Shown: one piece after another, positions 14,652 to 21,045 of the stretch
Layout: each line of letters opens with the position of its first letter
How positions within the stretch are numbered: the first letter of the stretch is position 1
Assembly: GCA_910578935.1 (NCBI GenBank)
Contig: CAJTSM010000030.1
Span: forward strand, 1 to 21,045
DNA from: an uncultured Oscillibacter sp.
Lineage (GTDB): Bacteria > Bacillota > Clostridia > Oscillospirales > Oscillospiraceae
DNA length: 21,045 bases
Direction: 5' to 3'
Notes under the pieces: generated by a model
Databases searched by the model: none
What the model was told of the DNA's origin: nothing
Seen by the model: only the letters and a program-made list of their open reading frames with translations
Translations under genes and position numbers: made by a program

Positions 14652-17600
14652 TCACTTCTTGGCGGAAGCTTGGGCTTTCGCCGCTCTTTTCCGTCTCCAC
14701 ATCCGGAAAACCAGCAGCAGAGCCAGCAGCGCTCCCAGGAGGAGCAGTGCGGTTGACAGCAGTCCGCTCCCCTGGACGGGGGCAATGTTGAAGGTCCCAT
14801 GGGTTCCCCGGGTAGTCACAATCAGATAACTGCCGTTGGTTTCGGCCTCCAGGTGGACCCACTGCCCGCTTTGATACTGCCGGACCTCCGCCCGGCCTCC
14901 CGTGGTGTTCAGCAGGCGCAGCGTCACCTGGTCCTCCGGTCCCAGGTCCACGCCTGTGAGGGAGATCTCCCACAGCGTGCCCTCTGTGGGGGCCGTGGAG
15001 GACAGAGTGGGCTGAACATGGAGGACCGCCTCCTCTTTAAACCGCCCCTCCGCCAGAGCCAGGGCCAGTTTTCCCTCCTGCTCTTCGCTGGCCACCAGAG
15101 TAACCCAGGGGATATAGACCGCCTCCACGGTGATGTCGGAATTCCATCCGGACGTGTCGAAATCGGGCCATACGCCATAGCAGTCCTCCCGCTCCGGCAC
15201 CGGGGGCAGCTCCAGCTCGCTCAGGTCCTGACCGTAAGTAAAGGGAATCTCCTTCACGGTTCCCCCGTCTATGTTCAAGGTCAGGGTAAAAGCGGCAAAC
15301 TCCTCCGGGATATCCGGCAGCGCCCGCAGTTCCTCAAAGGAGATGGGCTGGGCGGAGCCGTCGTAGCTGACGCCGTCCACCCCCGCCAAACCGGTGTCTA
15401 TGAAAAAGCAGCGCTCTATATGTTCCCCGCTTCCGGCCACAGCCCCCACCCGTTCCGTGCCCTCCAGCACGGTGGCAATGGCATAGCAGTCCCGGAGGCG
15501 GTCCGCCCACCCGGCAATGCCGCCGATCTCGTTTACGCCGGAAAGAGCACACTTGGCAAAGCTGTCCCGGACCACTCCGTCAGCGTAACCCACGGCGCCG
15601 CCCACATAACTGCCGCTGGTACTGGTGACGGAACCGTAATTCTCACAGTCCAGAGCAGTGCCCAGGTCCATCCGGCCCGCCAGGCCCCCGGCGCAGTCCT
15701 TCTTGGCGGTGACGGAACCGTAATTGACGGAATTTTGCAGTACCGCCTTGGTTTCATAGGTGCTGCCCAGAGACAGCTCCAGGTCCCCTTCCGGGTCCAG
15801 GCCGTACTCGATGGACATGGCCCCCACAATGCCGCCCACGTTCCGGTCCCCGTCCACCGCCGCCTCGTTCCGGCAGTTTTCCACTTTGCCCAGGCGGGTG
15901 GAGCTGATGTCTTCATCGGAGACATCTTCCACCAGGGTCCGGGGAGAGCCCTCCCCGCCGTCCCGAACATCTTCCAGTGCCTCCAGTAAAACCTGAAAAA
16001 CCGTACGGAACTGGCGGCTGACCGCCCGGAGATCCGCGGCCAAATCCTTTCCCGCCCGGTCCACCGCATCATGGAGATCTTCCATCTCCCGGCTGAGGTC
16101 CGCCAGGGAGTCAAAGAGACGGCGGCCCGATTCCCGCGCGGTATCTCCCAAAGGGATGAACTGGACCGGGCCGTCTTCAGCCAGGCCATTGGCGACAGAC
16201 CCCAGCATCGCAAAGGCCCGCTCCAGCCCGCGGCCCACGGGACCTGCCAAGGCGGCGGCGTCTCCCATCTGCCGGACGGCGTCCCCCAGGCGGCCGGAGA
16301 AGCCGCCCAAGGCGCTCAGGGCGGTTTGAAGGGCGCCAATGGCCTCATGAAAGCGCTCGGAGGCGCTTTCCAGCTCCCGGAAACCTCCTCCGGCCTCCCT
16401 CAGGGAGATTTGAACCTGTTCCCAGTCCAAATCCGTGGAAACCGCAATGGATTTCAGCGCCTTCCCCGTCCGGAGGAGCGCTCCGCCCATTCCGCTCAGA
16501 GCCGGAACCATTTGTTCCCGCAGAATCTCCTGAACTCCCTCCAGCTCCGGAAAATCCCCCAAAGCCTCATAAAGGTCCTTCACCGCCTGCCCCGCCTGGT
16601 CCAAGGCGGCGCCAAAGCTCTCCAAAGAGCCGGATATCTCCGCCAGGGCGGCGTCTGCCGCCTCCGGGTCATGAATCACCACGGCGTCCTGCAAGGCCGC
16701 GACGGCAGACCGGAGACTCCGGACCGCGGCAGTCAGCGCCTCCCCCGCCCGCCGGAAAATCCCGGCGGCATGACCGGCTCCGGCAGAGACGTCCGCGCCG
16801 TCCTCCACGGAATCCCCCAGCGCGTTCATCGCGTCCTCCAGGCGGTCCGCCAGGGCGTCCACCCGGCCGGAGGCATCGGCCAGCTCATCCAGTGCGGGAG
16901 CCAGGTCCGACAGAGCCTTGGTAACCGCGGCGCTGAGCTGGTTGACGGACGCCACATTTTCATCGGTAAAATCGGAAAGCCGCTCCACCAAATTCTCCGT
17001 GTGGACCCGGGCCTCGTCCGTCGTGAGGCCCATGGCGCTGAGCCGGGCGGAAACACCGTCCCCATTGCTTTCCGACCGGTCCAGAGCCCGGTCAATCAGG
17101 TTCTCCAGGGTATCCAGCTCCCGGCGGAGGCGGTCCAGCGTCCCGCTTTCCGGAGAGAGGGCCACGTCCGGTTCCGCCTGGCCCACAATACCGCCCACGT
17201 CCTTCCGGCCGTAGACTTCGCCCCGGTTCGTGCAGCCGGAAAGGTGCCCAGCCTGCCGTCCGGCAACACCGCCCACATTGTAGCCCACATGGGGATAACC
17301 CACGGTTCCGGTGTTCAGGCAGCTGTAGACAACACCGCCGGACCATCCCACTATGCCGCCGGTGTCACTGTGGCTTTTCAGGAAGCCGCCGTCCTCATCC
17401 TCCCCCGGGGAAGCCTCTTCCAGAGACAGCGTCAAACGGTCCATATCCATGGCGGTATCCTCATCCGGGGGCGCGGTGTTGACGCCGGCCCCATTCTCAC
17501 ACTGGAGCAGCGCTCCCAGGTTCCGGCCCGCCGCGCCGCCGGTGAACTCCTCCCCGGTCACCGTGCCGCTGGTGACGGCCCGGGCGATCTCGCCGGTTTC

Positions 17601-18095
17601 CCGGTTCAGCCCCGCCACACCGCCCACGGCGGAGGTGCCCTCCACGGTTCCGTGGAAATTACAGTTCCGGACGGCTCCGGCGTTGCTGCCCACGATGCCG
17701 CCCACGTTGACGGCGCTGCCGGAAGGGCGGACGCTGCCGGTGACAACCAGGTCCTGGACCACCGCTCCCTCCTGGAGGTAGCGGAATAAACCCATATTGG
17801 ACCCGGCGGCGGTGATTTTCAGGTTTGTGATCTTATGCCCATCCCCCAGGAACGTCCCGCCGAAGGTGGGTATGGGAGTGAATTCCATCCCCTCCAAATC
17901 CAGATCCGCCGCAAGGCGGACGGTCTTCCCCCTGGACCAGGCGTCCAACGAGCAGTATTTTGCAAATGCCTCCAGCTGGCTGACGGAGGAGATGGTAATC
18001 GCGGCCTCCGCCCCCGGGGCTGCGGCCAGCGCCGGGCCCGCCAGCAGCCACAGGGCCAGCAGCAGGGAGGCGCACTTCCTTGCCAGTTCTTTCAT
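14652..18095 (-). CDS. Large exported GLUG-repeat protein with long helical insert and C-terminal anchor
   Basis: The 1147-residue protein has a signal peptide (about 1-26, LLLALWLLAGPALAAA). A first GLUG-type repeat region follows (about 130-307), with units such as NVGGIVGSNAG, SAVGGVAGLN, DTGGIVGWSGG and DVGGIVGQ. Next come about 400 residues that are almost wholly helix-forming (312-712, rich in Ala, Leu, Glu, Asp, with few Pro), then a second GLUG region (735-895). An InlB/Flg_new-like repeat lies at about 938-995, then a beta-rich segment, a membrane segment (1111-1130) and a basic tail (RMWRRKRAAKA). This predicts an extracellular protein fixed in the membrane. ATG 18095 has AAGGAGG seven bases upstream and shares one base with the transporter stop codon (TGATG), so the two are coupled. 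No enzymatic motif is seen. GLUG domains occur in adhesins and IgA-peptidase-like surface proteins; the function here is unknown. Confidence 0.85.
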   Translation of the reverse strand: MKELARKCASLLLALWLLAGPALAAAPGAEAAITISSVSQLEAFAKYCSLDAWSRGKTVRLAADLDLEGMEFTPIPTFGGTFLGDGHKITNLKITAAGSNMGLFRYLQEGAVVQDLVVTGSVRPSGSAVNVGGIVGSNAGAVRNCNFHGTVEGTSAVGGVAGLNRETGEIARAVTSGTVTGEEFTGGAAGRNLGALLQCENGAGVNTAPPDEDTAMDMDRLTLSLEEASPGEDEDGGFLKSHSDTGGIVGWSGGVVYSCLNTGTVGYPHVGYNVGGVAGRQAGHLSGCTNRGEVYGRKDVGGIVGQAEPDVALSPESGTLDRLRRELDTLENLIDRALDRSESNGDGVSARLSAMGLTTDEARVHTENLVERLSDFTDENVASVNQLSAAVTKALSDLAPALDELADASGRVDALADRLEDAMNALGDSVEDGADVSAGAGHAAGIFRRAGEALTAAVRSLRSAVAALQDAVVIHDPEAADAALAEISGSLESFGAALDQAGQAVKDLYEALGDFPELEGVQEILREQMVPALSGMGGALLRTGKALKSIAVSTDLDWEQVQISLREAGGGFRELESASERFHEAIGALQTALSALGGFSGRLGDAVRQMGDAAALAGPVGRGLERAFAMLGSVANGLAEDGPVQFIPLGDTARESGRRLFDSLADLSREMEDLHDAVDRAGKDLAADLRAVSRQFRTVFQVLLEALEDVRDGGEGSPRTLVEDVSDEDISSTRLGKVENCRNEAAVDGDRNVGGIVGAMSIEYGLDPEGDLELSLGSTYETKAVLQNSVNYGSVTAKKDCAGGLAGRMDLGTALDCENYGSVTSTSGSYVGGAVGYADGVVRDSFAKCALSGVNEIGGIAGWADRLRDCYAIATVLEGTERVGAVAGSGEHIERCFFIDTGLAGVDGVSYDGSAQPISFEELRALPDIPEEFAAFTLTLNIDGGTVKEIPFTYGQDLSELELPPVPEREDCYGVWPDFDTSGWNSDITVEAVYIPWVTLVASEEQEGKLALALAEGRFKEEAVLHVQPTLSSTAPTEGTLWEISLTGVDLGPEDQVTLRLLNTTGGRAEVRQYQSGQWVHLEAETNGSYLIVTTRGTHGTFNIAPVQGSGLLSTALLLLGALLALLLVFRMWRRKRAAKAQASAKK

Positions 18096-20560
18096 CACGC
18101 TTCCTCCTTTCCGCCGCCGGGCAGGCCGCCGCCCTCCGGCGGCGCGCCCTCCACAGCCCCGCTCTCGACAGCCGCGTTGATGGTGCCATGGAGCAGGCCG
18201 GTGAAGTCCGCGTCCACCATGCCGGAAACATAGCCCCGGACATGGCCGTCCAGCCGCATAAGGCCGGTACGGCTCTGGAGGGGAAGCCGGGCTTTGAGGG
18301 TAAACGCAGTCTTCTCAATAATGACGTCTCCCAACAGCAGAATCTGGGGGAGGATGCCCATAACCAGGAAAATGGAGATCAGGGTTCCCCGGCCCAGGCA
18401 CACGCCGATGGAAGAGATGGAGGGATTCGTGGACAGCACGCCGATCAGCACCCCCGCTGAGGCCAGAATGGTGCCGGAGGTGACGATGGTGGGAAACGCC
18501 TGGTTCAAAGACTCCACCACCGCGTCTTTCAGGGGCATCTCCTGTTTCAGCTCCGTGTACCGGTTGGCAATGACGATGGCATAGTCAATATTCGCGCCCA
18601 TCTGGATGGAGCTGACCACCAGATAACTGAGGAAGAACAGGTTTTCCCTCATCAAATACGGAAACGAAAAATTGATCCAAACGCTGCCCTGGATCACTAG
18701 GATCAGCAGCACCGGGAGACCGGAGGACTTGAAGGTGAACACCAGCACCAGGATGACAAAGACGATGGTCAGCACGCCGATGACAATGTTGTCCTTCTCA
18801 AAAGAGCTGGAGAGGTCAAAATCGCTGGTGGAATTGCCCACCACCAGGTAATCCTCGTAGTACTTTCCGGCGGCGGCATGGAGGACTTCCAGGAAGGCAA
18901 ATGTCTCCGGGCTCTCCTCCGGCAAATCCAGCTGAAGCACCAGGCGGCTGTAATTCTCCCCCTTGAGCTGGAGCTGGGCGTCGGCGAGCTGGGCGTGAAG
19001 GTCCCGGATCGTTTCGCTCATCCCGTCGTCCAACGTGAGATAGCCCTCCTCCATCTGGTCATAGACAAAGAGAAACATATCCAGCAGGGGCACGCCATAG
19101 CTGTCCAGGCCGGACACCACTTGTCCGTAGCTCTCCTGATTCACGGCATAGGCGGTATAGAGGAGGCGGGCGGCCTCCACATCCAGGTCCGTCAGCTCCG
19201 CGAACTGCCGGGGCGTGAGGCGGTCCGTAAGAACATAGCCGTCCATGGCCTCAATATTGGCAAGGCCCAGCACGCTGCCGACCTCCGGCATGGCCTCCAG
19301 GTCCCGGAGGAGGCGGCCCTCCCGCTCGTAATCCCCGGCGGGAACCATGACGGCGACGGTGTTGACGCCGCCGAAAGTCCCGTCCACCTTTTGCTGGGCA
19401 ATCTGGGATTCATTCTGCCGGAGGGTAGTCAGGGTGGTCTGGCCATAGACATAGGGGCACTTGTTGGAAAAGAAAAAGCCTCCCACCAGCAGGACCATAA
19501 ACAGCGGCGGCATGATGTACCGGGTTTTCACCGCCAGGCGGCCCCAGGCGGAAATCTGCGGAACAAAGCTCTTGTGGTGGGTCCGGTCAATGAGGCGGCT
19601 GAAGCTCATGAGGAGCCCGGGCATCAGGGTGAAGACGCTGAGAAGGCTCAAAACGATGGCCTTCATCAAAATCACGCCCAGATCCCGGCCGATGCCAAAG
19701 CGCATGAAGCACATGGCCCCCAGGCCGGACAGGGTGGTCATGGAGCTGCCCGCGATCTCGGGGATGGCTTTGCTCAGGGCCATGACCACCGCCTCCCGGG
19801 CCTCCAGGCGCTCCCGTTCTTCGGTGTAGCGATGGCAGAGGATGATGGCGTAATCGATGGCCAGGGCCAGCTGCAACACCACCGCCACGGAGTTGGAGAC
19901 AAAGGAGATCTCCCCGAAGAGGAAGTTGGTTCCCTTGTTCAAAAGCGCCGCCATGCCGAAGGTAGCCAGCAAAACGGGAATTTCCATATAGGTGTGGGAG
20001 GTAAAGAGCAGTACCAGCAGGATGATGACCACGGCGATGACCATGACCACCTGCATCTCCGCGTCCAGGCTCTCGGAGGCGGAGTTTCCGGTGTCGCCGG
20101 TGACATAGAGGTCATAGCCCTCCAGGACTTCCCTCACCCGGTCCAGAGCTTCCAGGCTGATTTGGTCGTCCGCCGCGCCGCCGTAAGTGACGGACAACAG
20201 GGCGGAGCCATTGGTATAGTGGTCCTCCGTGCCGTCGAACTCGACGGATTTGACTCCCTCCAGGACCTCCAGCTCCTCTGCCAAAGCCTGAGCCCGGGCC
20301 CAGGTGATATTGTCCACCAGAATCCGGTTCGTGCCGAAGGTGACGAACTCCTCCTCCATAACGGTGAGCCCTCTCCGGGTTTCCGTCTCGGCGGGCAGAT
20401 AGCTGGTGAGGTCGTCGTTCACCGCCGTCCATCCGCTGGAGAAGGCACAGAAAATGGCCAGCCCGAGGTACAGCAGGTAAAACGCCTTCCGCTTGTCCAC
20501 GATGAAGGCCGCCACCCGCTCCATAGGGCTCTGTTTTTGTCCGTTGTTCCGCTGGTCCAA
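18095..20560 (-). CDS. MMPL/RND-family transporter
   Basis: The 821-residue protein has the two-fold MMPL plan: one membrane segment, an extracytoplasmic loop (about 48-168), five segments, one more segment, a second long loop (about 365-590) and five final segments. The paired Asp-Tyr of the proton relay known from MmpL proteins is present in both halves, LAIDYAI (Asp236-Tyr237) and ANIDYAI (Asp659-Tyr660), so proton-driven export is likely. Substrates of the family include lipids, glycolipids and drugs. I favour TTG 20560 as start, with AAAGGAAG upstream and the promoter at 20615-20643 placing the mRNA start near 20608. ATG 20611 would then lie outside the transcript; ATG 20524 is the shorter alternative. 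The C-terminus is Gly-rich and cytoplasmic. Confidence 0.92.
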   Translation of the reverse strand: MDQRNNGQKQSPMERVAAFIVDKRKAFYLLYLGLAIFCAFSSGWTAVNDDLTSYLPAETETRRGLTVMEEEFVTFGTNRILVDNITWARAQALAEELEVLEGVKSVEFDGTEDHYTNGSALLSVTYGGAADDQISLEALDRVREVLEGYDLYVTGDTGNSASESLDAEMQVVMVIAVVIILLVLLFTSHTYMEIPVLLATFGMAALLNKGTNFLFGEISFVSNSVAVVLQLALAIDYAIILCHRYTEERERLEAREAVVMALSKAIPEIAGSSMTTLSGLGAMCFMRFGIGRDLGVILMKAIVLSLLSVFTLMPGLLMSFSRLIDRTHHKSFVPQISAWGRLAVKTRYIMPPLFMVLLVGGFFFSNKCPYVYGQTTLTTLRQNESQIAQQKVDGTFGGVNTVAVMVPAGDYEREGRLLRDLEAMPEVGSVLGLANIEAMDGYVLTDRLTPRQFAELTDLDVEAARLLYTAYAVNQESYGQVVSGLDSYGVPLLDMFLFVYDQMEEGYLTLDDGMSETIRDLHAQLADAQLQLKGENYSRLVLQLDLPEESPETFAFLEVLHAAAGKYYEDYLVVGNSTSDFDLSSSFEKDNIVIGVLTIVFVILVLVFTFKSSGLPVLLILVIQGSVWINFSFPYLMRENLFFLSYLVVSSIQMGANIDYAIVIANRYTELKQEMPLKDAVVESLNQAFPTIVTSGTILASAGVLIGVLSTNPSISSIGVCLGRGTLISIFLVMGILPQILLLGDVIIEKTAFTLKARLPLQSRTGLMRLDGHVRGYVSGMVDADFTGLLHGTINAAVESGAVEGAPPEGGGLPGGGKEEA

Positions 20561-20614
20561 GGCCGCCGCTTCCTTTCCTGTCCCCAGAATTCGGGGAAAG
20601 CTGATTTTCATCTT

Positions 20615-20643
20615 ATCATATACCGGCGGGCGGGGAAAATCAA
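20615..20643 (-). promoter_or_regulatory. Promoter of the MMPL-GLUG gene pair
   Basis: On the minus strand TTGATT (20643-20638) and TATGAT (20620-20615) are 17 bases apart, matching the consensus at four and five of six positions. The predicted start of transcription, near 20608, is downstream of the in-frame ATG at 20611, which argues for a later translation start. Confidence 0.55.
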
Positions 20644-20697
20644 CCGGGACCGCCGCAAAAACCGGGCAAAATCCAGGTGGGGCAGAGAAACTTTTCC

Positions 20698-20725
20698 TTG
20701 ACATTTTCCCAGATTCCGATATAAT
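20698..20725 (+). promoter_or_regulatory. Near-consensus promoter of rpsF
   Basis: TTGACA (20698-20703) and TATAAT (20720-20725) are both perfect and 16 bases apart. This fits a highly expressed ribosomal protein gene. It leaves a leader of about 70 bases. Confidence 0.9.
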
Positions 20726-20755
20726 AAGTAGGCTTGCAGCCGCAGGCATATCCTT

Positions 20756-20777
20756 GCCCTCATCGGAGAATGAGGGC
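20756..20777 (+). promoter_or_regulatory. Hairpin in the rpsF leader, possible S6:S18 autoregulatory element
   Basis: GCCCTCA (20756-20762) pairs with TGAGGGC (20771-20777) around an 8-base loop, TCGGAGAA. Many bacteria control rpsF through a leader RNA that binds the S6:S18 complex and contains a CCG element; a CCG is present at 20740-20742 upstream of the stem. The match to that motif is suggestive only. Confidence 0.4.
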
Positions 20778-20802
20778 CATTTGTCCAAAAGGAGGTGCAA
20801 AC

Positions 20803-21045
20803 ATGGCAAAGGTTACTGCCAATTATGAGGTCGTGTATATCATCGACCCTGCACAGGGGGAGGAGAACATCGCCGCTCTCGTCGCGAAGTTCAAGACCCT
20901 GGCTGAGCAGAACGGCTCCGCCGTCGAAGTGGAGGAGTGGGGCGCCCGGCGTCTCGCCTATCCCATCGACTACAAAAACGACGGCTATTACGTGCTGATG
21001 AGCTTCACCAGCGAACCGTCCTTCCCCAAGGAGCTGGACCGCGTT
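20803..21045 (+). CDS. rpsF: 30S ribosomal protein S6 (5' part, runs off the window)
   Basis: The first 81 residues (MAKVTANYEVVYIIDP...) match S6, a small-subunit protein that pairs with S18 on the platform of the ribosome. Typical features are the YEVVYIIDP strand at the start, the EEWGARRLAYPI segment (45-56) and the DGYYVLMSF strand (60-68). S6 is usually about 95-100 residues, so 15-20 are missing beyond the edge. AAGGAGGTG sits seven bases before the ATG. In most Firmicutes ssb and rpsR follow, which cannot be seen here. Confidence 0.97.
   Translation, partial: MAKVTANYEVVYIIDPAQGEENIAALVAKFKTLAEQNGSAVEVEEWGARRLAYPIDYKNDGYYVLMSFTSEPSFPKELDRV

Noticed and set aside
16071..17789. 572-codon plus-strand open frame
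   Set aside because: Antisense to the GLUG protein; low-complexity Gly/Gln/His/Arg product.
18878..20701. 607-codon plus-strand open frame
   Set aside because: Antisense to the MMPL transporter; shadow of a GC-rich gene.
20561..20809. N-terminal extension of the MMPL frame up to 20809
   Set aside because: It crosses both the transporter's own promoter and the rpsF promoter and leader, and lacks MMPL similarity.
1..21045. CRISPR array, tRNA, insertion sequence or prophage remnant
   Set aside because: No regularly spaced repeats, tRNA cloverleaf, transposase-like protein or terminal repeats seen on either strand.

Overview
The window looks like chromosomal DNA from a GC-rich, low-biomass-of-AT Clostridia genome, most likely of the Oscillospiraceae (Flavonifractor/Lawsonibacter/Oscillibacter type). 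The basis is strong G/C preference at third codon positions, Gram-positive features (AGGAGG ribosome binding sites, a lipobox lipoprotein, a BceAB-type transporter, glycolipid glycosyltransferases, a YqhQ-type DUF1385 protein) and the gene neighbourhoods. The genus is an inference; there is no rRNA or marker search behind it. Gene density is high, with no tRNA, rRNA, CRISPR array or insertion sequence seen.

Layout. Positions 131-3985 hold a minus-strand housekeeping cluster read as DUF1385 - prmC - PspC-domain protein - recA - recX, with a good promoter in front of the DUF1385 gene and very short gaps. A 200-base gap with GC-rich hairpins follows. Positions 4187-7704 are a second minus-strand operon: a lipoprotein with DxDGDG (FG-GAP/VCBS-like) motifs, an OmpR-type response regulator and a membrane histidine kinase. 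It is divergent from a plus-strand BceA/BceB-like ABC transporter (7899-10692) that ends in a clear intrinsic terminator.

Positions 10693-11558 lack any conventional gene but are not empty. They hold a putative promoter, a strongly base-paired stretch of about 360 bases whose ends can pair with each other, a 28-codon membrane-peptide ORF with a good ribosome binding site, a terminator-like hairpin, and then two promoters for the next operon. That operon (11559-14588) encodes two GT4 glycosyltransferases resembling the pair that makes diglycosyl-diacylglycerol, with a VTT/DedA-like membrane protein between them. It ends in a bidirectional terminator shared with the convergent minus-strand pair on the other side.

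The convergent pair (20560-14652, minus) is an MMPL/RND-type proton-driven transporter translationally coupled to a 1147-residue exported, membrane-anchored protein. In this protein a GLUG-type repeat (beta-helix-like) is interrupted by about 400 residues of helix-forming sequence. The transporter gene is divergent from rpsF (ribosomal protein S6), which has a near-consensus promoter and runs off the window end.

How the parts may work together: much of 4187-18095 concerns the cell envelope. The most suggestive link is a 13-base sequence present in only the two relevant promoter regions that I could find (upstream of the BceAB-like genes and upstream of the glycolipid operon), sitting at the same distance from the -10 element in both. 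It matches the inverted repeat described for Bce-type response regulators, and hints at one envelope-stress regulon covering the transporter and the glycolipid genes. The MMPL plus GLUG/helical protein pair is the best candidate for an undescribed two-component export or surface-assembly system.
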